Origin: Paenibacillus lemnae
GTDB taxonomy: Bacteria > Bacillota > Bacilli > Paenibacillales > Paenibacillaceae
Direction of reading: 5' to 3'
Length of the DNA: 64,000 nt
NCBI RefSeq assembly: GCF_012933385.1
Contig: NZ_JABBPN010000020.1
Span: 19,902-83,901, forward strand
In this document: piece by piece, positions 15,173 through 23,318 of the stretch
Layout: every line of letters starts with the position of its first letter
How positions within the stretch are numbered: the stretch's first letter is position 1
The notes under the pieces: generated by a model
Told to the model about the DNA's origin: nothing
Databases searched by the model: none
The model's input: only the letters and a program-made list of their open reading frames with translations
Translations under genes and position numbers: made by a program

Positions 15173-16237
15173 TCAGCCCAATTTCTGGCCGCAGTTCGGA
15201 CAGAAATTGGCCCCTTCATTTCGGGCACCGCAGTTCGGGCAGAAATTCGGCTTCTTGGAGCCTTCACCGGCATCGGATGAGGCAGAAGACCCTCCAGATG
15301 ATCCCTGCTGTCCCTGCCCGCCTGCAGAGGACCCTTCTTGCTGTCCTTGTCCGCTCGGAGATTGGCCCTGCTGCTGTTGATTCTGCTGCTGACCCTGGTT
15401 CATGTTCTTCATCATTTCTTGAGCCATATTCATGCCCATCATCATACCAGCCATGTCGGAAGCTGCACCGCCACCCTGTACCTTGCCGGAGGCAATCCCG
15501 TCGGTCATGCTGACCTGCTGGTATTTCTGCAGATTGCCGATCATCTCATGGGAAGCAGTCTTGGTGATCATGTCCTGGATTTCCTTCGGATAATTAAAGC
15601 TCATGACCTGGAAGCCTGTAATGGTAATCCCGTTATCCATAAGCTCCATATCCAGATCCTCGCGGATTCCCCGGGCAATATCGGATGCATTGGCCTGGAG
15701 ATTGAACATATCCTTACCCTCACGGCTGATCCACTTCATGAGCAGCTGATCCAGTACCGAGGTAATGCGGATTTTGACATCCTCCACCAGATAGCTGTTC
15801 TTCACGCCAGCAATTTTATCAATCAGGGTTACATAATCGCTGACTTTAAAGTTAAATGTGCCGTTGGCACGGATTGGCATACCGCCTGGAAGCTGCGGAG
15901 TCGGAATCAGCACCGGATTCTGTGTTCCCCAGCGGACCGTGAATTCCTTCGTGTTCACAAACAGCACTTCTACACGCATTCCGCTATTGAACCCGAACTT
16001 GAACCCCTTCAGAGTAGACAGAAACGGGATAATATCCGATTCGATATTGAAGGTGCCGTCCTCTTCAAACACGCCTTCAATCTTGCCGTTATTTATGAAG
16101 ATAGCATCCTGTCCCGGACGTATAACCAGCTTACTCCCTTTCTTGATTTCCCGATTGCTCCACTTCCAGAAGATCATATCATCTCTAAATTCTTCCCATT
16201 CCACCACATTAGCAAATTGATTCCTGAAAAATCCCAT
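15173..16237 (-). CDS. ydjI: SPFH-domain / zinc-ribbon protein (YdjI-like), PspA membrane anchor
   Basis: This cytoplasmic protein (354 residues) is last in the pspA-ydjG-ydjH-ydjI operon. The start is the ATG at 16237 (MGFFRNQF) behind AAAGGGG; the in-frame extension upstream overlaps the previous gene and is not coding. The N-terminal two-thirds is the SPFH/virion-core-like domain (VIRPGQDAIFINNG, FTVRWGT, ITGFQVMSFNYP). A Gln/Gly/Ser-rich linker (about 275-325) follows, then a double zinc ribbon (CPNCGARN...CPNCGQ). B. subtilis YdjI is reported to bring PspA to the membrane together with YdjG and YdjH, so the same job is inferred. The low-complexity linker is longer than I would expect and may serve as a flexible tether. 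Confidence 0.9.
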   Translation of the reverse strand: MGFFRNQFANVVEWEEFRDDMIFWKWSNREIKKGSKLVIRPGQDAIFINNGKIEGVFEEDGTFNIESDIIPFLSTLKGFKFGFNSGMRVEVLFVNTKEFTVRWGTQNPVLIPTPQLPGGMPIRANGTFNFKVSDYVTLIDKIAGVKNSYLVEDVKIRITSVLDQLLMKWISREGKDMFNLQANASDIARGIREDLDMELMDNGITITGFQVMSFNYPKEIQDMITKTASHEMIGNLQKYQQVSMTDGIASGKVQGGGAASDMAGMMMGMNMAQEMMKNMNQGQQQNQQQQGQSPSGQGQQEGSSAGGQGQQGSSGGSSASSDAGEGSKKPNFCPNCGARNEGANFCPNCGQKLG

Positions 16238-16263
16238 GATTGTATTACCCCTTTCTATGCTTG

Positions 16264-17139
16264 CTAGAATGAACCCCGGCTGCCGCTGTGCGAATGACCA
16301 CCTCTTGTGGTACCGCCTCCGCCGCCCGAGCCGCCATTGTTCTTTGGAATTTTCGTTTTCGTTACGGTCGTCCGTAAATATTGGTCCCGGCGGTCCACAA
16401 CACTGCTCGTACTCTGATCTTCGTAAGTACGTCCATTGACCGTGACACGTCCGCCTGACCGGTAGGCCATAAATCCGACGACGGCTGCCCCGATGGCTGC
16501 CGAAATCCCCAGCTGGAACCATACGTTAAACAATATATTGTCCGGGTTCACATTGGAATTGCTGCCGCCTGAGTAATTACCATTTCCGGTTCCAGGGTTC
16601 GAGCTGTAGCCCGTGCCGTTACCAGAGTCCCGGTTCTCATTAGGATCGATGTCGAGATAACGATGCGCTTCCCGGATATATGTTTCAAACGCATCTGCGT
16701 AATTACCCTCTGACAAGTCGGGCGTAATCGTGCTGCGAATCTGGTCCAGGCGGCTGTCGTCCAAATACTCCATCGCTTTATAAAATCCGATCAAATCCAC
16801 CTCGCGGTTTCGCATATCCATCGTTAGAATAACGGTGTTCCCATGAGGCTTATCGTAACCCGGTGCCTGTTCATCATAGAAATCCTGCGTGTACCTCCTC
16901 ACATCCTGATTCTCCGGGTTATCCGTCGTCAGAATCATAATGTCCGTTTCCCGTTCAGCCCCCAGCTCATTGGCAAGGGTACTTAAGCGCTCATATTCGC
17001 TGAAATCCAGCAAACCCGCTTCATCAAAAATGAGCTGCTTATTCTGTACCGGATCAGCCGGCTCTGCCATGACGGCAGCAGGCAGCGCCAAAACAAGCAC
17101 CATCAGCAGCAGGGTTACAATTTTTCGCATACGTATCAC
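16264..17139 (-). CDS. ydjH: TPM-domain membrane protein (YdjH-like)
   Basis: This is an exported, membrane-anchored protein of 291 residues. It has a signal peptide (KIVTLLLMVLVLALPAAVMA), a TPM/TLP18.3 domain at about 35-165 (FDEAGLLDFSEYERL, ILTTDNPENQDVRRY, VILTMDMRNREVDLIGF), a Gly/Ser/Asn-rich linker, one membrane helix (LGISAAIGAAVVGFMAY) and a Gly-rich, basic cytoplasmic tail ending HSGSRGSF. Its ATG overlaps the ydjG stop as ATGA, with GGGGGGTGG upstream, so it is translationally coupled. In B. subtilis YdjH forms a membrane complex with YdjG that recruits the SPFH protein and PspA. The role here is by synteny and domain match. Confidence 0.9.
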   Translation of the reverse strand: MIRMRKIVTLLLMVLVLALPAAVMAEPADPVQNKQLIFDEAGLLDFSEYERLSTLANELGAERETDIMILTTDNPENQDVRRYTQDFYDEQAPGYDKPHGNTVILTMDMRNREVDLIGFYKAMEYLDDSRLDQIRSTITPDLSEGNYADAFETYIREAHRYLDIDPNENRDSGNGTGYSSNPGTGNGNYSGGSNSNVNPDNILFNVWFQLGISAAIGAAVVGFMAYRSGGRVTVNGRTYEDQSTSSVVDRRDQYLRTTVTKTKIPKNNGGSGGGGGTTRGGHSHSGSRGSF

Positions 17140-18167
17140 CAGAATCCACCCCCCATACTCCAGGAAACCAGCTTCAGGGAGAAGAAGGAGACTCCGGCTA
17201 TTCCCGTAAACCAGGCTGCGACCTTGGCTTTGCTGATCGGCGGCTTCCCGACCACCTTGCCGGTCTGGCCGTTCATGGCAAAGGTGTGTTCCTTGTCTTT
17301 GAAATCATAATAAACCATCCATACCGGAAGAAGCACATAATCCGCCTGTTTCATGGTTGTATCGATCTGTTTGCCGCTGTAGCTGACACTGGTATATCCT
17401 GATACCGTTGAGGCAATATAGGAATCAATATAGCCGCTGATCTTGTCTTTCGCCCTCGGGAGCAGCTCCCGTTCGTCATAGCTGTATTTTTCCGCGATGT
17501 AGCCGGCAAGATAAGGTGTTTTGAATCCTTTAAGCTCTTCATAAGGAAAAGGTTCTAACTTATCCATCAGCTCATCGTCCATTTTCTTCGCTGCATCTAC
17601 CGGCAGCTTGACATAGTTCAGCCGGATTTTGCGGTACACATCATAATGCTGGGTTTCCGTATACCGGTAATCGCCACGGGTATAGGTTCTCACCTTTGTG
17701 GCCCGGGCATGAACCTCGACCCGGTTATGTAAATCGTAGAGCCAGAAAGGCACGTACATCCCGGTGATGCTCTTGATCCGGTCTGCCGTCATAAATCCGC
17801 GCGGCGTCAGGAGGCCTTTGCGGCACCATTTTTGAAATGCAGTCTCCGCCTCCTGCTTGCTGATGGCAAAAGGTATGACCTGCGCAGGTGCCAGCTTCCC
17901 GGAAATCCGGTCGCCAAGCACGACCGCCGAGCCGCAAAAGCTGCAGTTCGTCGCACTCGTCTGGCTGTCTGTGATCAGCACCGCTCCACAGCTGGTGCAC
18001 TGATATTCCTTCGCTTCATCCTCCGTAAATACCTGCTGGGTAAGGGGATCCTGAATCGTCTCAATATTGTCTTGTCTTCCGCAGCTGGGGCAGGACAGCA
18101 TCCCTGAGGTGCTGTCAAAATTCATACTGCTGCCGCAGTTAGGACATTTATATTCAATAACGGGCAT
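17136..18167 (-). CDS. ydjG: Zinc-ribbon membrane protein (YdjG-like)
   Basis: This 343-residue protein begins with a TFIIB-like zinc ribbon (CPNCGSSM...CPSCG, residues 8-30) and a second ribbon (CTSCGAVL...CSFCG, about 57-77). A long soluble middle follows, with YVPFWLYDLHNRV and MTADRIKSITGMY, and then a C-terminal hydrophobic segment (VAAWFTGIAGVSFFSLKLV). The start at 18167 lies four bases after the pspA stop and uses TGAGGTGA as ribosome site. It matches B. subtilis YdjG in architecture and position. There, YdjG-YdjH anchors the PspA system at damaged membranes. Nothing abnormal is seen; the cysteines are complete in both ribbons. Confidence 0.9.
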   Translation of the reverse strand: MPVIEYKCPNCGSSMNFDSTSGMLSCPSCGRQDNIETIQDPLTQQVFTEDEAKEYQCTSCGAVLITDSQTSATNCSFCGSAVVLGDRISGKLAPAQVIPFAISKQEAETAFQKWCRKGLLTPRGFMTADRIKSITGMYVPFWLYDLHNRVEVHARATKVRTYTRGDYRYTETQHYDVYRKIRLNYVKLPVDAAKKMDDELMDKLEPFPYEELKGFKTPYLAGYIAEKYSYDERELLPRAKDKISGYIDSYIASTVSGYTSVSYSGKQIDTTMKQADYVLLPVWMVYYDFKDKEHTFAMNGQTGKVVGKPPISKAKVAAWFTGIAGVSFFSLKLVSWSMGGGFW

Positions 18168-18171
18168 GACT

Positions 18172-18810
18172 TCACCTCAATTGCTCTGTACTGTTATGGG
18201 TCTGCTTCTTCAATTCTTCGAACAACTCATCCAGATCCGGCTCCTGGCTTCCGGCTCTCAGTTCTGCCATCGCTTCAGCTTCATACAAGGCGAGATCCGC
18301 TTTCTCCTCCATCGCGTCAAAAGCCGAGCTTGCGGCTCCTGTGGAGCCGGCTGCACTCTTCTGCTGCAGCTTGGCCGCAGCCATCCTGCTCTTTACTCTG
18401 GCATGGCGTGCCTCCAGATCGCGGACATCAGCTACCAGCTTTTCCTGAAGCTTTCTCATGTTTTCGGCATTAGCAGAAGCCTTATTGTAAGCCTCCTGAA
18501 GCTGTGCCAACTTCTGCTCCTGCTCTGCTTTCCGATCCAGAAACCTCAGCGCATTCTGCTCATTGCCTCCCTGTACAGACTTCTCGGCATAATTCTGAAG
18601 CTTCATGATCTCGGCTCTGCAATCGTCCAAGGCTCTCTTGGCCCTGCGCTCTTGTGCAAGCACCGCAGCCGCCACGGCTTTAATCTGGCCCAAATCGCTG
18701 CTCAATCTCTGCATATATTCCCGGACAGCCTTCTCCGGATCCTCCGCCTTGTCCATGACAGCATGAAAATTGCTTGCCATCAAATCTCTGAATCGTGATA
18801 AGATTCCCAT
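18172..18810 (-). CDS. pspA: PspA/IM30-family phage-shock protein
   Basis: This membrane-stress effector (212 residues) belongs to the ESCRT-III-related PspA/IM30 family, which polymerises on membranes and keeps them intact. It starts MGILSRFRDLMASNFHAVMD with the amphipathic N-terminal helix that contacts lipid, then long coiled-coil helices (DPEKAVREYMQRL, AERRAKRALDD-type heptads, LEARHARVKSRMAAAKL). Length is typical. The ATG at 18810 is preceded by GGAAGGAAGGGAG; the in-frame extension upstream is not supported. It is first in the four-gene operon with ydjG, ydjH and ydjI. In B. subtilis this operon belongs to the sigma-W envelope-stress regulon. A TGAAAC element upstream fits the sigma-W -35, although the -10 is imperfect. 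Confidence 0.95.
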   Translation of the reverse strand: MGILSRFRDLMASNFHAVMDKAEDPEKAVREYMQRLSSDLGQIKAVAAAVLAQERRAKRALDDCRAEIMKLQNYAEKSVQGGNEQNALRFLDRKAEQEQKLAQLQEAYNKASANAENMRKLQEKLVADVRDLEARHARVKSRMAAAKLQQKSAAGSTGAASSAFDAMEEKADLALYEAEAMAELRAGSQEPDLDELFEELKKQTHNSTEQLR

Positions 18811-18856
18811 GATGATGAACTCCCTTCCTTCCCGATCAAACGACATACTTTTATAA

Positions 18857-18883
18857 TACTTGAAAACCACGCCCGAGGTTTCA
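18857..18883 (-). promoter_or_regulatory. Candidate ECF (sigma-W-like) promoter of the pspA operon
   Basis: On the minus strand TGAAAC (18883-18878), the sigma-W -35 consensus, is followed after 17 bases by AGTA (18860-18857). The consensus -10 is CGTA, so one position differs. Confidence 0.4.
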
Positions 18884-18926
18884 CTTCAATTCAAACCCGG
18901 CTTCCCTGAACCACTTCTTCGCCTGT

Positions 18927-19559
18927 CTATGCTGTGTTCACCCGGTGCCTTGTGAGCCAGAGATAAATCAGCAGACCGACAATCGGCAGCATTCCAAGAC
19001 AGGCGATCATCGCCGAATAAGGCTGCCGCTTGGGATCCCGATAGATCCCGTACACCGACAATAGAACCAGAATGATAAAATCAATACTCATGACATGCAC
19101 AAACTGGGAGGAGGAAAAAGCTTCTCCATATGCCTGCAGGTCACCCATGAACAAACCATAACCGATCACAGCGAGGGTTCCGAGCATGAGCAGCACCAGG
19201 AACACTCCGGAACGTGCCAGCTTCAGCACCCAATGAGGCGCACGGCTTTGTCTGTAGGTCAGATCCTGGTCACGTTTCAAAATATAATACGGTATCAGCG
19301 CAAATGCGCCCAGCCCGAAGGCAGCCAAGGAGAACGGCCAAGCCGGAACATTGCCGTTGTCACTGCGCAGCAGCAGGCAGGCGAATGCCACCGGAAACAG
19401 ACCAAGCAGTGAGAACATCGCCATCAGTGAAGCTTCATTAGATTGAAGGGTCACCAGATCCATAAACAACGGATCATCCCCGCTCCGTGCTCCCGGTGCC
19501 AGCCATAACGCATAACCAATAAAAGAAAACCACACGACAAGCCACAGTAAACGAGACAT
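18927..19559 (-). CDS. Six-helix integral membrane protein, unknown function
   Basis: This 210-residue protein has about six membrane helices: LLWLVVWFSFIGYALWLAP, LMAMFSLLGLFPVAFACLLL, PFSLAAFGLGAFALIPYYIL, VFLVLLMLGTLAVIGYGLFM, FIILVLLSVYGIY and MLPIVGLLIYLWL. The connecting loops are short and basic. The ATG follows AAGGAGGGC. It lies directly upstream of the pspA operon on the same strand (117 bases apart), but a separate promoter candidate for pspA lies between them. I do not recognise a named family, and no catalytic or transport motif is visible. A function linked to membrane stress is possible from position only. Confidence 0.65.
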   Translation of the reverse strand: MSRLLWLVVWFSFIGYALWLAPGARSGDDPLFMDLVTLQSNEASLMAMFSLLGLFPVAFACLLLRSDNGNVPAWPFSLAAFGLGAFALIPYYILKRDQDLTYRQSRAPHWVLKLARSGVFLVLLMLGTLAVIGYGLFMGDLQAYGEAFSSSQFVHVMSIDFIILVLLSVYGIYRDPKRQPYSAMIACLGMLPIVGLLIYLWLTRHRVNTA

Positions 19560-19727
19560 CTACAGCCCTCCTTTTCTTCTATTTTATATTTTATATAGGA
19601 TACATGAAGATTCCACCCGCAGTGACTTCCCAGGTTTTTTAATCTTTTAAACCACACAGCCCTGTTCCAACCCGCCCATATATTTTCATAAAAATAAAAA
19701 TCTGCTTTCAGCCTGAACAATTGCACG

Positions 19728-19763
19728 TATAATAAAACTCAGAATACTTGGTTAACGCTTACA
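19728..19763 (+). promoter_or_regulatory. Candidate promoter with cre-like site upstream of the AraC regulator
   Basis: TATAAT at 19728-19733 has only a weak -35. Seventeen bases after it GGTTAACGCTTACA (19750-19763) matches the catabolite-responsive consensus at about 10 of 12 fixed positions. That place would suit CcpA repression. Confidence 0.35.
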
Positions 19764-19785
19764 TAAGTGGAAGGGGGATTTGCTT

Positions 19786-22071
19786 ATGAGCCGGTTCTCA
19801 AAGGTGTTTCGCCGATTCCTGACTTCATACTTGCTGATTCTGATGATTCCCAGTCTGGCCGGGCATTTGTCTTACCGGGCGGCGATGGATGTGTCTGTGT
19901 CCAGTTCTATTGAAAGCAGCCTCTCGACATTGAAGCAGAGCAAGGAGATTCTTGAGCGCAGACTCATCGAAGTAGAAGGCTTCACCAAGCAGCTTGCCAT
20001 AAACCAGGATTTGAACAAACTGATGATCGGCAAGGAGGCAGAACGGCCAGCCCAGGTGTATGATTTGTGGAAAATGGCCCGTGACCTCAGTACATACAGC
20101 CAGACCAACGATTATCTTCAAAATTTTTACGTCTACTTTCATCAAAGTGATGTCATTCTTACCCCAGGCAGTGTGTACTATCGGCCTCATCATTTTTACC
20201 AGATTCACCACTTTGACGGTTTGACCTATGAAGATTGGAAACAGGATGTTTTGATAACCAGTCATACCAGTGATATTTTACCGATGCGTTCCTTCACCCG
20301 CAACAAGGTGCCTTATAAAGCACTGGCCCTTGTTCAGTCCCTCCCTCTCAACAGCTTCAATAAACCCAAAGCTACCGTGGTCGTTCTCATTGAGGAGAAC
20401 AAAATCGCCAGTCAGCTCCAGGTGATGTCGAACCAGTACGGCGGTTGGGCATTCATCAAAGACAACGAAGGCCGCACCCTGGTCAACAGCGGGATCGAAA
20501 TGTCTGCCATTTCCGAGCTCAAGGGTATTCCGACCGGTGAAGATGGTGACATCAGCCGGATGGAAGACGGCACCCTGAAGCTGTCCATCGTCTCAGACCT
20601 GACAGGCTGGGTGTATACAGCAGGCATTCCGGAACAGGCGCTTTTGGTGAAAGCGAACCGCATCAAACATGTGACCTGGATCGTCACCTCCGCCGCTCTG
20701 GCCGCAGGTCTCCTGGCCGGGCTGCTGTTCGCGTACCGCAACAGCGTTCCGATCCATCGTCTTCTCCGCGTGGTGAAAGATCATGTGGGAGCGGATACGT
20801 CGAAGTCGCGCAACGAGTTTGACTTTCTGGCAGGCAATTTCACAACATTGATTACAGACAACAGGAAACTGGAACAGGAGCTGAATGAACAGCTGCCCCT
20901 GCTTCAGGATGCCTTTATCAAGCGTCTGCTGACAGGTGACTTCCAGTCTTCTCAAGAGATGGAGGCCGTATCGGCACAAACCGGCATCGAGCTGGACCAT
21001 CAGCCAGGATATGCCTGCCTGCTTCGGCTGAGCGGCTATGGCGGTGTAAACAGCGAAGAGATCGTCCAGGAGCTTCGTGTCGGCCGCTATGTGATTAAAC
21101 AGGCGCTAAAGAAACTGGATGACCGAATCTTGGCCACCGATTTCGGATCCGATAAACTTGCCCTGCTGCTTCCCGCAGGCATGACGGAAGAAGAAGGAAC
21201 CGGCAGCAGTTTTGACCGCATCTGCAAGGAATTCCTGCACGATGCCTATGAGCGCTATCGTCTATCTATGGATGCCGGCATCGGGGGGCGTTTCACTTCC
21301 GTCCGGGATATCAGCCGTTCCTTTGAAGAAGCACAGCAGGCACTTGCCTATGCCGCGCCGCATAAGGAGAGCCGCATTATCTGGTTCTCGGAAGCAAACC
21401 GGGAAGCGGCGATGTATTATTACCCGCTAGATTCGGAACAGCGGATGATTAATGTGTTACGAGCCGGGGAGGCCGAAGAAGGCAAACGGCTGCTCAATCA
21501 GCTGCTGGAGCGGAACTTCACGGAACGGGAATTGTCGCTCGATATGAGGCAGCAGTTCGTTACAGAGCTGAAGGGAACACTGTTAAAGCTCATGGATCAG
21601 AAGGATTTCACCGATGCTTTCGCAGAGCAGGTACGTCATGCTGTAGGAAAAATTCAGCCGGCTGATGACATGACAATGTTAAAAAAATCCATTGAATCCG
21701 TAATCGATGAAATCTGCGGATATGTTGACTGCCGCAAAACGATCCGCGAACAGGAAACGGTGCAGGAGGTCATGGATGTTATCCATAAGCTGTACGGGAT
21801 GCCGGACCTGTCGTTGTACATGATCGCAGAAGAGGTCGGCAAGCCGGAAAAGTACATCTCTTCCCTGTTCAAAGAACATCAGGGCGAGAATCTGTTTGAT
21901 GTCGTCGAGCGGATCCGGATGAACCACGCTCAACACCTGCTTGGAGACAACCAGCTGACCATCGATGAAATCGCAGGGCTTGTCGGATATAACAGCGCCC
22001 ATTCTTTCCGGCGCGCCTTCAAACGGGTGTGCGGCGTAACACCCAGTGTGTTTAGACAATCGTTACATTAG
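19786..22071 (+). CDS. Membrane-bound AraC-family regulator of the adjacent sugar ABC operon (YesS-like)
   Basis: This one-component sensor-regulator (762 residues) starts at the ATG at 19786, after GAAGGGGGA. The first helix (FLTSYLLILMIPSLAG, about 10-30) and second helix (IVTSAALAAGLLAGLLFAY, about 300-320) bracket an extracellular ligand-sensing region of about 270 residues of the Cache type. A cytoplasmic linker with coiled coil (TTLITDNRKLEQELNEQ) and a middle domain follow. The last 100 residues are two AraC helix-turn-helix motifs (LSLYMIAEEVGKPEKYISSLFKE and TIDEIAGLVGYNSAHSFRRAFKR). Such proteins stand beside LplB/YtcP permeases in Paenibacillus and activate them when sugar is sensed. 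A terminator and then the ABC operon follow. The ligand is unknown. Confidence 0.92.
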   Translation: MSRFSKVFRRFLTSYLLILMIPSLAGHLSYRAAMDVSVSSSIESSLSTLKQSKEILERRLIEVEGFTKQLAINQDLNKLMIGKEAERPAQVYDLWKMARDLSTYSQTNDYLQNFYVYFHQSDVILTPGSVYYRPHHFYQIHHFDGLTYEDWKQDVLITSHTSDILPMRSFTRNKVPYKALALVQSLPLNSFNKPKATVVVLIEENKIASQLQVMSNQYGGWAFIKDNEGRTLVNSGIEMSAISELKGIPTGEDGDISRMEDGTLKLSIVSDLTGWVYTAGIPEQALLVKANRIKHVTWIVTSAALAAGLLAGLLFAYRNSVPIHRLLRVVKDHVGADTSKSRNEFDFLAGNFTTLITDNRKLEQELNEQLPLLQDAFIKRLLTGDFQSSQEMEAVSAQTGIELDHQPGYACLLRLSGYGGVNSEEIVQELRVGRYVIKQALKKLDDRILATDFGSDKLALLLPAGMTEEEGTGSSFDRICKEFLHDAYERYRLSMDAGIGGRFTSVRDISRSFEEAQQALAYAAPHKESRIIWFSEANREAAMYYYPLDSEQRMINVLRAGEAEEGKRLLNQLLERNFTERELSLDMRQQFVTELKGTLLKLMDQKDFTDAFAEQVRHAVGKIQPADDMTMLKKSIESVIDEICGYVDCRKTIREQETVQEVMDVIHKLYGMPDLSLYMIAEEVGKPEKYISSLFKEHQGENLFDVVERIRMNHAQHLLGDNQLTIDEIAGLVGYNSAHSFRRAFKRVCGVTPSVFRQSLH

Positions 22072-22080
22072 TCATCCTGT

Positions 22081-22127
22081 CCCCTGGTCAACACCGCCGA
22101 TTCATGCGGTCTCCTGCCAGGGGATTT
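22081..22127 (+). terminator. Hairpin after the AraC regulator
   Basis: CCCCTGG (22081-22087) pairs with CCAGGGG (22117-22123), with an inner ACCGC/GCGGT stem, followed by a weak T-rich stretch (ATTTGCTT). Confidence 0.55.
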
Positions 22128-22288
22128 GCTTGTCCCTGTATAGGGGCAGACTCACATTTTTCGGGCAGCCGCAAAAAAATGAACACCTGAAAAAAACCAG
22201 TCATATCAAGCCTTCACACAAGATTGCATCATCCATTGTACGGTATCAGAAGAGGTGTACCTTTACGGTTCAGCCCCAAAAAATCTAT

Positions 22289-22316
22289 GATAACGGCAAT
22301 AAAGAAAGCGTTATCA
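22289..22316 (+). promoter_or_regulatory. Inverted repeat and cre-like site before the sugar ABC operon
   Basis: GATAACG (22289-22295) and CGTTATC (22309-22315) form an inverted repeat with a 13-base spacer. The right half overlaps AGAAAGCGTTATCA (22303-22316), which matches the catabolite-responsive consensus at all but the first position. It lies about 40 bases before the first permease start. Confidence 0.5.
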
Positions 22317-22353
22317 ATATGATGTGGCTCTACATGTATAAGGGGGGATTTTT

Positions 22354-23286
22354 CTGAAATCTGAAAGAGCATCGGTTCAATGGCTGCTTGCCCGCCGAAG
22401 CTTGAAAAGGCATTGGCAGCTGTACCTGCTGATCATTCCGCCAGTCCTTTATTTTCTCATTTTCAAGTACATTCCTATGGCAAACACGATTCTTGCATTC
22501 AAGTCGTACAACGTAACACAGGGCATCTGGGGAAGTCAATGGGCAGGAACGAAGTATTTTGAAATGTTCTTTAACAATCCTGCATTCTTCACCTTAATCA
22601 AAAACACGCTGGTCATCTCCTTCTACCAGTTGGCTGTCGGATTTCCGATTCCGATTCTGTTAGCACTCGCACTCCATGAAGTCCGCAATGCCAGGTTCAA
22701 AAAAACCGTACAGCTCATTACCTATGCACCTTATTTCATCTCGACCGTCGTTATGGTGTCTATGATCATTCTTTTCCTGTCGCCCCGGCTTGGCCTGGTC
22801 AATACCGTGACTGAGGCTCTCGGGCTGGAGGCTGTCAACTATTTAGGCAAGCCAGGCTGGTTCCGCTCGATCTATGTATTCTCGGACGTTTGGCAGACCG
22901 CCGGCTATTCCGCTGTCATTTATCTGGCCGCTCTGGCCGGGGTCGATCCTTCTCTGTATGAAGCAGCCAAGGTAGACGGGGCTTCCCGGCTCCAAAAGAT
23001 CCGGAACGTAGACCTTCCGGGCATTATGCCTGCTGCGGTCATTATTCTCATACTCAGTGTCGGCAACATCATGGCGATCGGTTTCGAGAAAATGTATCTG
23101 CTGCAAAATCCGCTGAATCTGGCTACATCCGAGATCATTTCCACCTATGTGTACAAAATCGGGCTGCTGCAGTCCAATTACAGCTTTGCTACAGCGGTCG
23201 GCCTGTTCAATTCTGTCATCAATCTCATCCTGCTGCTGTTCGTGAACGCGATGGCCCGCCGGGTATCGGACACCAGTCTATGGTAA
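22354..23286 (+). CDS. Sugar ABC transporter permease, LplB type (probable CTG start)
   Basis: This is an inner-membrane permease of the LplB subfamily of carbohydrate importers. It has six helices, including LYLLIIPPVLYFLIFKYIPM, and the cytoplasmic EAA loop that contacts the ATPase (YEAAKVDGASRLQKIRNVDLPGI). No ATG exists near the expected start. A TTG at 22402 lacks a ribosome site, whereas AGGGGGG at 22341-22347 is 6 bases before a CTG at 22354 in the same frame. The frame is open back to 22342. I therefore place the start at the CTG, giving a 310-residue protein with the basic N-terminal extension usual in this family. The operon continues with the second permease and the lipoprotein. 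No ATPase gene is present, as usual for this type, where a shared MsmX-like ATPase serves. Confidence 0.85.
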   Translation: MKSERASVQWLLARRSLKRHWQLYLLIIPPVLYFLIFKYIPMANTILAFKSYNVTQGIWGSQWAGTKYFEMFFNNPAFFTLIKNTLVISFYQLAVGFPIPILLALALHEVRNARFKKTVQLITYAPYFISTVVMVSMIILFLSPRLGLVNTVTEALGLEAVNYLGKPGWFRSIYVFSDVWQTAGYSAVIYLAALAGVDPSLYEAAKVDGASRLQKIRNVDLPGIMPAAVIILILSVGNIMAIGFEKMYLLQNPLNLATSEIISTYVYKIGLLQSNYSFATAVGLFNSVINLILLLFVNAMARRVSDTSLW

Positions 23287-23318
23287 AAGCAGACCACAAC
23301 GTGGAGGTGCATAAACGT

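Noticed and set aside
15338..16267. 309-codon plus-strand frame opposite the SPFH protein
   Set aside because: It is antisense to ydjI, has no ribosome site and is low in complexity.
16238..16522. Upstream extension of the SPFH protein frame (95 codons)
   Set aside because: It overlaps the ydjH coding sequence in another frame, is Arg/Ser-rich and lacks a ribosome site, whereas the ATG at 16237 has one and starts the conserved domain.
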